A DNA stretch of 64,000 bases from DAINPP01 sp036743375 (GCA_036743375.1 DAINPP010000008.1:1-64000); one strand, 5' to 3'; numbered from the stretch's first letter, positions 16,649 through 25,753 are shown. The notes: a model not told the origin generated them from the sequence alone. Numbers and translations: made by a program.

Positions 16649-17593
16649 TTACTCGTACTGACTGAGGTATTCCTTGAACCAGTCTACATTCCCCTGGTAG
16701 ATAAGTTTTGATCCTGTCTGTACGTAATTCGGTACCGTTTCTCCATTCTTGATCTTGAGTGCTGTCTGTACACCCATGATCCCCATTTCCGCCGGGAACT
16801 GTGCGATGGTTCCTGCGATGGTTCCAGCCTTTATCCCATCAAGAGCAGCTGAGATAGCATCATAACCGATGACGACCACATCTTTCTTTGCTTCGTCAAT
16901 GGCCCTTCTTGCTCCGAGTCCCATGTTGTCGTTTGAGGCAAAGATGAGTTTGAGTCCGGGGTTAGCCTGAAGGATATTCTGTGTAACGTTGTAACCCTGT
17001 TCAACTTCCCAGTTTGCCGTCTGTTCGGCAACGATGTTAATACCTTCTTCTTTGCTGATGATATCATAAAATCCATTTCTTCTGTCGGCTGCATTCTGCT
17101 GTCCTGCTACACCGGTAAGGATTGCAACGTCTCCTTCTCCACCGAGAAGACTGAGCGCGAACCATCCGGCGATTTCAGCGCCGTAGTAATTATCCGTTCC
17201 GATGAATGGAATCGGCTTCAATCCGGCGGCTTCAAGGGCGGCTGCATCAAATTTCGTGTCGAGGTTAATGACAGGGATATTCGCTTTTTCAGCCTTTCTA
17301 AGGACAGGAATCAAACCCTGTGAACTGGATGGTACGATACAAATGGCATCGACTCTTCTCGTGATCATGTTTTCCATGATCTGCATCTGTTCCTGTGCGC
17401 TGCCGTGTCTCTGGCCTGCCTGGACAAGCAGTTCAATTCCGAGCTTATCCGCTTCCAGTTTTGCAGCGTTCACCATCGTAATGAAGTATTCATTACTGAG
17501 GGTCATTGGAATAAATCCGATCGTCATTGTCTTTGCAAATGCAAAACAACCGATTAAAGCGACTAACAACACCGTTAATAAAACCTTTTTCAT
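16649..17593 (-). CDS. RbsB-like sugar-binding protein of ABC importer 1
   Basis: Extracytoplasmic substrate-binding protein of 314 aa. A signal peptide (about residues 1-20, ending FAFA) has no lipobox Cys at the right place. The mature part is the type I periplasmic-binding fold: IGFIPMTLSNEYF, repeated DNMGLGA and GYDAIS segments typical of ribose-family binders. It is encoded with its permease and ATPase in one leftward operon ahead of two kinases and an aldolase, so it likely delivers the sugar they use. Confidence 0.92.
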   Translation of the reverse strand: MKKVLLTVLLVALIGCFAFAKTMTIGFIPMTLSNEYFITMVNAAKLEADKLGIELLVQAGQRHGSAQEQMQIMENMITRRVDAICIVPSSSQGLIPVLRKAEKANIPVINLDTKFDAAALEAAGLKPIPFIGTDNYYGAEIAGWFALSLLGGEGDVAILTGVAGQQNAADRRNGFYDIISKEEGINIVAEQTANWEVEQGYNVTQNILQANPGLKLIFASNDNMGLGARRAIDEAKKDVVVIGYDAISAALDGIKAGTIAGTIAQFPAEMGIMGVQTALKIKNGETVPNYVQTGSKLIYQGNVDWFKEYLSQYE

Positions 17594-17621
17594 GTTCTCA
17601 CTCCTCCTGTAGTTTAAAGGG

Positions 17622-18557
17622 TTATCCCTTTTTTGTCTTCATTCTGTCATAGAAAACAGCCAAGACTATTACAACACCAATTATGATCTGCTGATAATAG
17701 GAAACAACGTTTAAAAGTGTGAGACCGTTTCTCAGAGTCCCAAGCAACAGAGCGCCGATCAGAGTTCCTATCAGGCCACCTTCGCCACCTGCGAGGCTTG
17801 TCCCCCCAATAACAACGGCCGCTATCGTATCGAGTTCATAGGCATTTCCGCTTATCGGTGTGGCGTAATTCAGCCTGGCCGTCAGAAGAACCCCCCCAAG
17901 ACCTGCGAGGAGACCTGAAACCGCGTAAGCCATCATCTCGTTGAATGGAACGTTGACACCAGAAAGTTTTGTCGCTTCACGGTTTCCGCCGATGGCGAAG
18001 ATATGCCTTCCGAGTCGGGTTTTATAGAGTATGAAATAACCGATTGCATAGATAACGAGCATGTATATGGCGAATATGGGAATCCCGAAGACTTCCGTCG
18101 AAGCGATTCTTTCAAATTCAAACGGAAGACCCGAAACCGGTTTTCCGCTGTTCATCGCAAGGGCGCCACCACGCGCAATACTCATCATGCCGAGTGTTAC
18201 GATAAAGGCGGGAACTTTTCCGAATGATACGGTGATTCCATTGACAAGACCGGCACCAAGTCCGACCAACACACCGAAGATGATCGCAAGGGGAATAGAA
18301 ATACCTGAAGTCAGCATCAATCCTGTACTGACACTTGTGAGTGCAACGATTGAACCGACACTCAGATCAATACCGCCGGTGAGTATGACAAATGTCTGGC
18401 CAACTGCTATAATCGCTATTAACGATGACTGAACAAGTATGTTCATGAGGTTGTACACGTCGAGGAAGTATTCACTTGATAGCGAAAAGATTACAAAGAT
18501 GACGCCAAATCCTATGAACATGCCGTAATTTCTGAGAATAGAAGAGAATTTTTTCAT
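17622..18557 (-). CDS. RbsC-like permease of ABC importer 1
   Basis: Membrane subunit of 311 aa with 8-10 hydrophobic segments. The ribose-family signature GGIDLSVGSIVAL is near residue 60 and AAVVIGGTSLAGGEGG near residue 245, before the last helices. There is one permease gene, so it would act as a homodimer. It is separated from the ATPase gene by 1 nt and from the binding-protein gene by 28 nt. Confidence 0.92.
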   Translation of the reverse strand: MKKFSSILRNYGMFIGFGVIFVIFSLSSEYFLDVYNLMNILVQSSLIAIIAVGQTFVILTGGIDLSVGSIVALTSVSTGLMLTSGISIPLAIIFGVLVGLGAGLVNGITVSFGKVPAFIVTLGMMSIARGGALAMNSGKPVSGLPFEFERIASTEVFGIPIFAIYMLVIYAIGYFILYKTRLGRHIFAIGGNREATKLSGVNVPFNEMMAYAVSGLLAGLGGVLLTARLNYATPISGNAYELDTIAAVVIGGTSLAGGEGGLIGTLIGALLLGTLRNGLTLLNVVSYYQQIIIGVVIVLAVFYDRMKTKKG

Positions 18558-18558
18558 T

Positions 18559-20055
18559 TTATGCCCCCATTGCGTAATGTAGTATTTTTTCCTGTGTCAG
18601 TTCCTTGTTTTCAAGGATGGTCGATACCTCTCCTTCGCGCATGACCATGATCCTGTTTGAGACTTTCAATACCTCTGCGAGTTCGGATGAAATCATGATG
18701 ATGGCGTATCCCTGCTGAGCGAGATCAAACATGAGATCGTATATCTCATCTTTTGCACCGACATCAATTCCCCTTGTCGGTTCATCGAAGATGAGTATCC
18801 GTGCGCCACTGGTCAGTGCCTTGGAAATGACGACCTTCTGCTGATTCCCTCCTGAGAGGTTCTTAACCTGTACTCTTTCGGAACTGCATTTGACGCGCAG
18901 TTTTCCGATATATTCCTTGGCGATTTTCTTTTCTACCTTTTTGGAGAAGGCGATACCCCGGATGATGCTTTTCAGATTTGTCAGGGTAATGTTTTGCATG
19001 ACATTCATGCAGAGAACGAGGCCCTCCCCTTTCCGGTCTTCACTCAGGTAGATGACACCTTTTTTTAACGAATCTACCGGACTCTTGAACCGGATTTCGC
19101 TTCCATTGAGTCTTACCGTTCCGGCGGTCTTCTCCATGCAGCCGACGATGGTTTTCATCGCTTCCGTTCGGCCGGAACCAACGAGTCCTGCAACTCCCAG
19201 AATTTCACCCTTTCTGAGGTTGAACGATACATCTCTGACCTTTTCCTTTGCCGAAAGTCCCTCAACTTCCATGACGACTTCCCTTGGATCGGTAGGGATC
19301 TTCCTGATACTTTCGTCTATCTTTCTTCCGGCGATCAATCGGATTAGCTCGTCCCTTTCTGTAGTCTTCGCATCAACGGTGTCGATATACTGTCCATCTC
19401 TCAAAATGGTACATCTGTCACCTATCTTCTTGATCTCCTCCATTCGATGTGAGATATAGATGATGGCCTTGCCCTGCTTCTTCAGCTTCTCTATCAGGGA
19501 AAATAACCTGTCAACATCCTCCTGTGCCAACGTTGCGGTAGGCTCATCGAAGACAATGATCCTTGATTCCTCGGATAAGGCCTTTGCTATTTCGAGCAGC
19601 TGCATCTCTGCGACCGTCAGATCCTTTACTTTGGTCTTTGTGCTCTTTTTCAGTCCCACTTTATCCAGCACTTTGGCTGCTTCGGAATGGGTCTTTTTCC
19701 AGTCGATCAAACCCGTGCGCGTCCTGAATTCATTTCCGAGGTAGATGTTTTCAGCAATTGAGAAGAACGGATTCAGATTAAATTCCTGGTAAATAACGCC
19801 AACACCCAATTCCATGGCATGCTTAGGACTTTTTATCTCAATCGGTTCTGAATTAAAATAAATCTCCCCTTCGTCTTTTTTATATGCTCCGGACAAAATC
19901 TTTATCAGTGTCGATTTTCCTGCGCCGTTTTCTCCAAGTAATACATGTACTTCACCGGCTTTAAGATTCAGATTTATCTGATCCAGAGCAAGGACACCTG
20001 GAAATCTTTTGGTGATATTTTTCATTTCTAAAAGATAATTCGTTGCTTCTGGCAT
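18559..20055 (-). CDS. RbsA-like dual ATPase of ABC importer 1
   Basis: Cytoplasmic ATPase of 498 aa with two nucleotide-binding domains. Domain 1 has Walker A GENGAGKST and a degenerate signature (LTVAEMQ). Domain 2 has a degenerate Walker A region (GLVGSGRTE) and a good signature LSGGNQQ, a combination usual in sugar dual ATPases. I start it at 20055 (MPEATNY) because AAGGGAGGAT lies just upstream; an open frame continues to 20145 but has no SD. It is first gene of the leftward catabolic operon. Confidence 0.93.
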   Translation of the reverse strand: MPEATNYLLEMKNITKRFPGVLALDQINLNLKAGEVHVLLGENGAGKSTLIKILSGAYKKDEGEIYFNSEPIEIKSPKHAMELGVGVIYQEFNLNPFFSIAENIYLGNEFRTRTGLIDWKKTHSEAAKVLDKVGLKKSTKTKVKDLTVAEMQLLEIAKALSEESRIIVFDEPTATLAQEDVDRLFSLIEKLKKQGKAIIYISHRMEEIKKIGDRCTILRDGQYIDTVDAKTTERDELIRLIAGRKIDESIRKIPTDPREVVMEVEGLSAKEKVRDVSFNLRKGEILGVAGLVGSGRTEAMKTIVGCMEKTAGTVRLNGSEIRFKSPVDSLKKGVIYLSEDRKGEGLVLCMNVMQNITLTNLKSIIRGIAFSKKVEKKIAKEYIGKLRVKCSSERVQVKNLSGGNQQKVVISKALTSGARILIFDEPTRGIDVGAKDEIYDLMFDLAQQGYAIIMISSELAEVLKVSNRIMVMREGEVSTILENKELTQEKILHYAMGA

Positions 20056-20085
20056 TTGGTATCCTCCCTTAGAATAATGGCAAGA

Positions 20086-20117
20086 TGTTATCAGTGTGTT
20101 TTCCTTGCGTGATAACA
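20086..20117. promoter_or_regulatory. Candidate operator in the divergent control region
   Basis: TGTTATCA (20086-20093) and TGATAACA (20110-20117) form a perfect 8-bp inverted repeat with a 16-nt spacer, 30 nt upstream of the leftward ATPase start. Related ATTATCATT and AATGATA segments lie nearby at 20119 and 20214. The divergent DeoR-family gene is the obvious candidate to bind here. Confidence 0.5.
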
Positions 20118-20261
20118 TATTATCATTAATAATGTCGGAAATCAAATCTGAAAATGATTGGATATTTGAAGAAAAATGATGAAAGGAGTGGTTTTAGGTT
20201 TTTAATCGAGAATAATGATAAATATTTCCTGATTTTGGAGAATTATGAAGAAAGCTCAATT

Positions 20262-20289
20262 TGACTAAATTTTACCATGGTGATATACT
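20262..20289 (+). promoter_or_regulatory. Promoter of the DeoR regulator/glycyl radical operon
   Basis: TTGACT (20262-20267) and TATACT (20284-20289), spacer 16 nt. Transcription would start near 20296, which excludes the upstream TTG at 20293 as start codon. Confidence 0.75.
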
Positions 20290-20319
20290 TTTTTGAGAAC
20301 ATTTAAGCAGGTGATGAGA

Positions 20320-21093
20320 ATGCCATTAACAAAAGTGGAAAGACAGAAAGAGATTTTAGATATCCTTAAGAAACAGCAAAAAATGACACCGGAAGCCTTT
20401 TCGGAGATGCTTGATGTATCGATTACTACCCTGAGAAGGGATTTTAAGGATCTGAAAGATCAAGGGAAGATCTTTGTGGGATATGGCTATATTCAGAGTA
20501 AGGAAGTGGTTATCTCCGACAACAGCATGAATATACCCTTTTTAAATCGTCTCGCAGATAACAATGAATCCAAGAAACGGGTAGTCAAAAAGGCCCTTGA
20601 ATATGTCAAAGAAGATGATCTTCTGTTTATCGGAGAAGGGACGACTTGCTATCTCTTCACGAAACAGCTGATAAAGAATTTTTCAAGTCTGAAGATCATC
20701 ACGAACGGGTTGTATGCGTTGAATGCCCTGTCAAAGGTCAAACGGTTTACGGTTGAAGGGATCGGGGGCTCTTTACTGACGGATTTCAATTCATTCGTCG
20801 GCCCCAAGGCGGAGAGTATGGTCGAAACGATATATGTGGAAAAGTTCTTTTTTTCCTGTGGCGCCTACAGGGATGGAACTTATGAACTGAGTCCGTTCAC
20901 GGCGAGTTTGAAACGAAAGATGCTCAACAATTCCAAGGAACATTATCTCATCATCGATTCGAATAAATTTGACGCCATCGCCCCCTTTTACATGGCAAAA
21001 CCCTGTGAGATTGACCGGATCATTACCGATGACGATGAGAAAGAAAGAGCGATCAATAAAACGATAGGTAAAAATGCGGAGGTGCAACCATGA
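20320..21093 (+). CDS. DeoR-family transcriptional regulator
   Basis: DNA-binding regulator of 257 aa. The N-terminal helix-turn-helix (about residues 5-55) contains the DeoR pattern SITTLRRDFKDL. The C-terminal part is the sugar-phosphate-sensing domain with a phosphate-binding-like GEGTTCYL and a VGPKAE segment. Start chosen at ATG 20320, 5 nt after SD AGGTGAT; the longer TTG start lies inside the promoter. It heads the rightward operon, overlaps the glycyl radical enzyme by 4 nt and faces the leftward importer operon, so it probably controls both in response to a phosphorylated sugar. Confidence 0.92.
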   Translation: MPLTKVERQKEILDILKKQQKMTPEAFSEMLDVSITTLRRDFKDLKDQGKIFVGYGYIQSKEVVISDNSMNIPFLNRLADNNESKKRVVKKALEYVKEDDLLFIGEGTTCYLFTKQLIKNFSSLKIITNGLYALNALSKVKRFTVEGIGGSLLTDFNSFVGPKAESMVETIYVEKFFFSCGAYRDGTYELSPFTASLKRKMLNNSKEHYLIIDSNKFDAIAPFYMAKPCEIDRIITDDDEKERAINKTIGKNAEVQP

Positions 21094-23501
21094 ATGAAAG
21101 AACATCGCGATTGAGAAAAAGACTGATGGATACGGATCCATATATCTGTCCTGAGAGAGCGGTCATCTTTACAGAAACGATGAGAGAAACGGAAGGCGAA
21201 CCGATTGTCATAAGAAAGGCAAAGAGCTTTGCCAGAGTTCTTGAAAAGATGAGTCTGGTGATCGGAGAGGATGAACTGATCGTCGGCAATCAGGCCAGTA
21301 AGCCCAAGGCATCTCCTATTTATCCTGAATACTCCATCAACTGGCTGAGAGAGGAATTTGAAGGGACTCCTTACAAATTTGATGAAAGGCCGGGAGACAA
21401 GTTCTATTACACTGAAGAAACAAAAGATACCATCCTTTCCCTTCTGGATTACTGGGAAGGGAAGAGTCTGTATGAAAATTTCAGGAAAAATCTGCCGCAG
21501 GAGATTAACGATGCGTGGAATTCAGGGATTATTGATGATACATGGGTTTCATCGGCGGGCTTAGGCAATCTACTTGTAGATTTTGATACCGTTCTAAAGA
21601 TGGGACTTGAAGGGGTTATCCGCAAGGCCGAAGATCGTAAGGCAAGACTGGATCTCACACAGCCAGGAGCCGTTAAAAAGGCCTGGTTTTTAGAAGCCGT
21701 TGTGATTACCTGTAATGGGGTTATAAAGTTTGCCAAACGATTAAGTGAAAAATGTTCCGAGATGGCTGCCGCAGAAACCGATCAGAAGAGAAAGACCGAG
21801 CTCGAAAAGATGGCTCAGATCTCATTCAACGTACCGGCAAAACCGGCACAGTCTTTCTGGGAAGCCATCCAGTCAACGTGGATCATTCTGCTCGCGCTTC
21901 ACCTCGAGTCAAACGGTCATGCCATTTCACTCGGAAGATTTGACCAGTATATTAATCCCTTTCTGGAAAAGGATATGAAAGAGGGAAATATCACCCGTAA
22001 AGAGGCTCTTGAACTCGTGGAGATGTTCTATATCAAGACGAATGAACTGAATAAACTCAGATCATGGCCGGACACGGCGTTTTTCCTTGGCTATCAGATG
22101 TTTGTCAATATTGCCGTTGCCGGACAGACCCTTGATGGAAGGGATGCCATCAACGAGACCTCCCATCTCGTGGTGGAAGCCTGTGAGAATCTCAGGCTGT
22201 TTACCCCCTCGGTTTCGATAAAGGTATTTGAGGGAACGGATCCCGCCTTTGTCGAAAAGGCGATCAGGGCGATGAACAATCACAAGGGCGGACAGCCGGC
22301 ATTCTATAACGATGATGCCTTCATGAAGATACTCGATAATATGGGTATCGACAAAGAGGATCAGCACAATTGGGCGCCGGTCGGTTGTATAGAAGCCGGT
22401 ATCCAGGGAAAATGGGACTATGCGGCAAAAGGACCATGGCTCAACGTGGGAAAGGTTCTTGAAATTACGCTGAATGGAGGAATAGATCCGGCAACCGGGA
22501 TTACCTATCTGAAACAGGAAAGGGATCTGAGTACTTTTGATTCCATGGAAGAACTCTTTGAGGCTTACAAGAAACAACTGCATCATTTCATGGAATTACA
22601 GGTCATAACGGAGCATATTAACGATGAACTGCATCTCCTCTCGGATATTAATGCCTTCAGATCATCACTCGTTGATGACTGTATAGAAAGAGGACAATCA
22701 CTCATCGAAGGGGGCAGTAAATATTCCGCCGACGGCGGGCCAACAGCGGGGACGATTACTTCAGCCGATTCCCTTGCAGCCCTTGAGCAGTTTGTTTTCA
22801 ATAAGAAGTCCTTTACGGGGGCACAGATTCTGCATGCCCTGAAGACGGACTTTGAAGATATGGCTACGACGCCGACCGGTGAAGAGATCCGGCAGACTTT
22901 GATGAACAAGGCACCACGTTTTGGGAACGATCTAAATGAAGCTGATAAATGGGCGGTTGCCCTGACCGGGTATATCGGGGAAACCTATCAGAAGGATTTT
23001 AAGAATTCAAGATACGGTAAAGGACCAAAACCATGCTGTTATGCCTACAGTCAGAGTCCTGTAACCGGAAACATCGCTTTTGGTGGTTCTGTTGGTGCCC
23101 TTCCCAACGGGAGAAAAGCGGGAGAGGCCGTGAACAACGGGGTATCTCCAGATACGGGATCGGAAAAACAGGGTCCTACCGCGGCGATTAATTCCGTTGG
23201 CAAGCTGCCGAGTATCTGGTTCCAGAAAGGGGCCATTTTCAACGTCAGGTTGTCGGAAAATTCCGCATCCACGGATGAAGGTGTAAGGCGAATCGCGAGT
23301 CTGATCAAGGTGCTCTTCCGGAAAAACGGGATCCATATACAGTTTAATGTGGTTGGTAATGAGACGCTCAGAGAGGCGCAGGAACATCCGGAGAATTTCA
23401 GAGATCTGATGGTGCGTGTATCCGGTTACAGTGCCTTCTTTACCCCGCTGGATCCAAAAGTTCAGGAAGATATCATCAAGCGTGTGGAGTTTCAGCTTTG
23501 A
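21090..23501 (+). CDS. Glycyl radical enzyme of unassigned subfamily (diol dehydratase-like)
   Basis: Glycyl radical enzyme of 803 aa. Gly779 in RVSGYSA is the radical site, Cys433 with Glu435 in GCIEAG is the catalytic Cys loop, and Ser280 lies in HAISLGRFDQY. The overall length and the GCxE loop place it nearer glycerol/propanediol dehydratases and choline lyase than pyruvate formate-lyase. Yet the positions that bind the substrate hydroxyls in diol dehydratases (His164 and Asp447 by recalled numbering) read as Asn160 in GLGNLLVDF and Lys447. The substrate is therefore unknown. A dedicated activase follows immediately. Confidence 0.9.
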   Translation: MNERTSRLRKRLMDTDPYICPERAVIFTETMRETEGEPIVIRKAKSFARVLEKMSLVIGEDELIVGNQASKPKASPIYPEYSINWLREEFEGTPYKFDERPGDKFYYTEETKDTILSLLDYWEGKSLYENFRKNLPQEINDAWNSGIIDDTWVSSAGLGNLLVDFDTVLKMGLEGVIRKAEDRKARLDLTQPGAVKKAWFLEAVVITCNGVIKFAKRLSEKCSEMAAAETDQKRKTELEKMAQISFNVPAKPAQSFWEAIQSTWIILLALHLESNGHAISLGRFDQYINPFLEKDMKEGNITRKEALELVEMFYIKTNELNKLRSWPDTAFFLGYQMFVNIAVAGQTLDGRDAINETSHLVVEACENLRLFTPSVSIKVFEGTDPAFVEKAIRAMNNHKGGQPAFYNDDAFMKILDNMGIDKEDQHNWAPVGCIEAGIQGKWDYAAKGPWLNVGKVLEITLNGGIDPATGITYLKQERDLSTFDSMEELFEAYKKQLHHFMELQVITEHINDELHLLSDINAFRSSLVDDCIERGQSLIEGGSKYSADGGPTAGTITSADSLAALEQFVFNKKSFTGAQILHALKTDFEDMATTPTGEEIRQTLMNKAPRFGNDLNEADKWAVALTGYIGETYQKDFKNSRYGKGPKPCCYAYSQSPVTGNIAFGGSVGALPNGRKAGEAVNNGVSPDTGSEKQGPTAAINSVGKLPSIWFQKGAIFNVRLSENSASTDEGVRRIASLIKVLFRKNGIHIQFNVVGNETLREAQEHPENFRDLMVRVSGYSAFFTPLDPKVQEDIIKRVEFQL

Positions 23502-24418
23502 CGGAAAAAATGCTGATTGCGGAGATTTTTGAGATAGAACGTTATGCGACGAAAGATGGTCCGGGTATTCGAACGGTAATCTTTTTTAAAGGCTGTAATC
23601 TGAGATGTGCCTGGTGCCAGAATCCGGAATCTCAGTCCCTGAAAAAAGAGGTTATATTCCATAAGAATCTCTGCAAGGCCTGCGGAAGGTGTATGGAGAG
23701 ATGTCCGGAAGATGCCGTTCATTATGATGAGGACTTCGGATTCATAACGGATAGCGAGAGGTGCAGTGCCTGCGGACTCTGTGTGGAAAATTGCATTTAT
23801 GATGCAAGGGCGATGATGGGCCAAACCTATACGCCGGAAGGCCTTTTCGAGGAAATTAAAAGAGATATTCCGTTTTTCGTTGAATCCGACGGTGGAATTA
23901 CGGTTTCAGGTGGCGAACCGATGCTGAATACCGATTTTCTGAAAGCGTTCTTTAAAATCTGCAGAGAGTACGGCATCCATATCGCTATGGAAACGGCCGG
24001 ATGTGTGGCCTATGAGAAATTTGAGGAAATACAGGATTTTGTAGACTTATTCTTTTACGATATCAAGCAGCTGGATTCCGATGTTCATGAGTTCTGGACG
24101 GGTGTGAGGAATGAACCGATCCTCGGGAATATCAAACGGCTATCCGATGCGGGAAAACGAATCATCGTCAGGATTCCCGTTATTCCGTGTGTCAATCACA
24201 CCGTTGAAGATCAGATGAAAATTTATGATTTTCTGAAATCCCTGGATATCGAAAGGGTGGAACTGCTGGCCTATCATAGACTGGGACTGGGAAAATACAG
24301 GGGATTGGGCAGACAATATAAACTTGAAAGTGTTGAATCTTTGGAACAAGGTGATCTGGAGAACTATGTTTCCTTGGGAAAGAAAATGGGCCTTGCCATC
24401 AGGGCCGGTTCAATATAA
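23498..24418 (+). CDS. Glycyl radical enzyme activase (radical SAM)
   Basis: Radical SAM protein of 306 aa that abstracts hydrogen from Gly779 of its partner. The SAM cluster motif is CNLRCAWC near residue 32. Two inserted [4Fe-4S] ferredoxin motifs follow (CKACGRCMERCP and CSACGLCVENC), the form found in dehydratase and decarboxylase activases but not in PflA of E. coli. The SGGEPM motif binds SAM. It starts with TTG at 23498 and overlaps the enzyme by 4 nt; ATG 23510 is an alternative start. Confidence 0.93.
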   Translation: MTEKMLIAEIFEIERYATKDGPGIRTVIFFKGCNLRCAWCQNPESQSLKKEVIFHKNLCKACGRCMERCPEDAVHYDEDFGFITDSERCSACGLCVENCIYDARAMMGQTYTPEGLFEEIKRDIPFFVESDGGITVSGGEPMLNTDFLKAFFKICREYGIHIAMETAGCVAYEKFEEIQDFVDLFFYDIKQLDSDVHEFWTGVRNEPILGNIKRLSDAGKRIIVRIPVIPCVNHTVEDQMKIYDFLKSLDIERVELLAYHRLGLGKYRGLGRQYKLESVESLEQGDLENYVSLGKKMGLAIRAGSI

Positions 24419-24462
24419 GACGATCGGTGTAGCCGGTTGAAAAACACTAAGGAGGGTTTTTT

Positions 24463-25434
24463 ATGAAGCTTAGAGGATTTTTAGTTTTGTTGGTTGTTTT
24501 ACTCATTTCGGTAACAGCTATGGCAGAAATTCCGGAGATAGCCGTTGTTGTAAAGATTACGGGAATTCCATGGTTCAACAGACTTGAAGAAGGTGTTATC
24601 AGAGCTGCAGAAGAGTTGAATGTCAATGCTTATCAGGTAGGCCCGACGGATGCCGATCCCGCACAGCAGGTAAAGATCGTTGAAGACCTCATAGCAAAGG
24701 GCGTAGATGCCATTTGTGTTGTTCCCAATGATGCAAATGCAATGGAACCTGTACTTAAAAAGGCAAGAGAAAAGGGAATCATCGTGTTGACCCATGAATC
24801 ACCGGATCAGCAGAATGCCGATTGGGACATCGAAGTTATAGACAACGTTGCATTCGGGGAAAAGAACTTTGAAACACTTGCCGAAGGTATGGGTGGAGAA
24901 GGCCAGTTTGCGGTCTTTGTCGGAAGCCTTACCGTTCCACTTCACAACCTCTGGGCGGATATCGGACTTGCAATGATAGAAGAAAAATATCCCAATATGG
25001 AACTCGTAACGGAAAGAATCCCCTGTGGGGAAGATGTAAACCTGTCAAAGCAGAAGACACAGGAATTACTCAGAAAATATCCGGAACTCAAGGGTATCGT
25101 AGGCTTTGGAAGCCTCGGGCCGATAGGGGCTGCACAGGCGTTAAAGGAAAAGAGACTCACTGATAAAGTAACAGTCGTCGGAACGGTTCTTCCGGGACAT
25201 GCCGCACAGTATCTCGCACAGGGTTATATCGATACCGGTTATCTCTGGGATCCAGCGGATGCAGGTTTTGCCCTCGTTTACGTAGCAGACATGATGTTTA
25301 ACGGTGAAACGGTAGAAACCGGCATGGTGGTTCCAGGTCTCGGTGAAGCAGAGGTTGACGAAACGGCCAAAGTGATCAAGTTCAACAGCATCCTAGACAT
25401 CACCGCAGAAAACGCAGCAGAACTTGGTTTTTAA
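24463..25434 (+). CDS. LsrB/RhaS-like sugar-binding protein of ABC importer 2
   Basis: Extracytoplasmic binding protein of 323 aa with a signal peptide (about residues 1-21, ending TAMA). It has the type I fold with VVVKITGIPWFNR at the mature N-terminus and DPAQQVKIVEDLIA, similar to rhamnose and autoinducer-2 binding proteins. SD GGAGG precedes ATG 24463. Its last 28 coding bases (25407-25434) fall inside a 38-bp repeat that recurs exactly 100 bp downstream and, in altered form, after the N gap. The C-terminus as assembled is complete (AENAAELGF). Confidence 0.92.
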   Translation: MKLRGFLVLLVVLLISVTAMAEIPEIAVVVKITGIPWFNRLEEGVIRAAEELNVNAYQVGPTDADPAQQVKIVEDLIAKGVDAICVVPNDANAMEPVLKKAREKGIIVLTHESPDQQNADWDIEVIDNVAFGEKNFETLAEGMGGEGQFAVFVGSLTVPLHNLWADIGLAMIEEKYPNMELVTERIPCGEDVNLSKQKTQELLRKYPELKGIVGFGSLGPIGAAQALKEKRLTDKVTVVGTVLPGHAAQYLAQGYIDTGYLWDPADAGFALVYVADMMFNGETVETGMVVPGLGEAEVDETAKVIKFNSILDITAENAAELGF

Positions 25435-25443
25435 GTTCTGCAT
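25406..25443 (+). repeat. Direct repeat copy A (3' end of the binding-protein gene)
   Basis: A 38-bp sequence covering the last codons and stop of the binding protein. It is identical to 25506-25543, exactly 100 bp away. It folds as GCAGAACTT (25417-25425) with AAGTTCTGC (25433-25441). Confidence 0.85.
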
Positions 25444-25459
25444 AGGATAAATGGAGCGT

Positions 25460-25482
25460 GGAGTTTTGTTTTTTAAAACTCC
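25460..25482 (+). repeat. Hairpin between the repeat copies
   Basis: GGAGTTTT (25460-25467) pairs with AAAACTCC (25475-25482), 7-nt loop. It forms the middle of the 100-bp unit. Confidence 0.55.
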
Positions 25483-25505
25483 AAGGGCTTGGTTTCTCAC
25501 AAGAC

Positions 25506-25543
25506 CAGAAAACGCAGCAGAACTTGGTTTTTAAGTTCTGCAT
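25506..25543 (+). repeat. Direct repeat copy B, abutting the assembly gap
   Basis: Identical over 38 bp to 25406-25443. In frame it would read PENAAELGF and stop, i.e. a second copy of the binding-protein C-terminus without a gene body. It ends exactly where the N run begins. Confidence 0.85.
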
Positions 25544-25643
25544 NNNNNNNNNNNNNNNNNNNNNNNNNNNNNNNNNNNNNNNNNNNNNNNNNNNNNNNNN
25601 NNNNNNNNNNNNNNNNNNNNNNNNNNNNNNNNNNNNNNNNNNN
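25544..25643. other. Assembly gap of exactly 100 N
   Basis: One hundred N bases, the usual scaffold placeholder for unknown length. Both flanks carry copies of the same repeat, so the break was probably caused by repeated sequence. Confidence 0.95.
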
Positions 25644-25644
25644 A

Positions 25645-25677
25645 AGACCAGAAAGTGTAGCAGAATTAGCTTTTTAA
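25645..25677 (+). pseudogene. Partial C-terminus of a second binding-protein gene after the gap
   Basis: The frame after the gap reads RPESVAELAF then TAA, a diverged version of the PENAAELGF end found before the gap. It suggests that a second, paralogous binding-protein gene (or a fragment) lies in the unsequenced interval. Only 11 codons are visible. Downstream, 25678-25750 shows no gene. Confidence 0.45.
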
Positions 25678-25753
25678 GCCTTTTTGAAAGACAAAAGCTT
25701 ACTCTGCATAGTAGAATAGGGCAATAGAATTTGTGAAAAAATAGAATATCAGG

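Noticed and set aside
20293..20319. Longer N-terminus of the DeoR regulator from TTG 20293
   Set aside because: It lies before the predicted transcription start and has no SD; ATG 20320 has a good one.
22062..22586. A 174-codon frame antisense to the glycyl radical enzyme
   Set aside because: It overlaps the catalytic Cys loop of a highly conserved gene and looks like a reading-frame shadow.
25406..25543. CRISPR array
   Set aside because: There are only two identical copies 100 bp apart; they encode the end of a gene, and there is no spacer series or cas gene.
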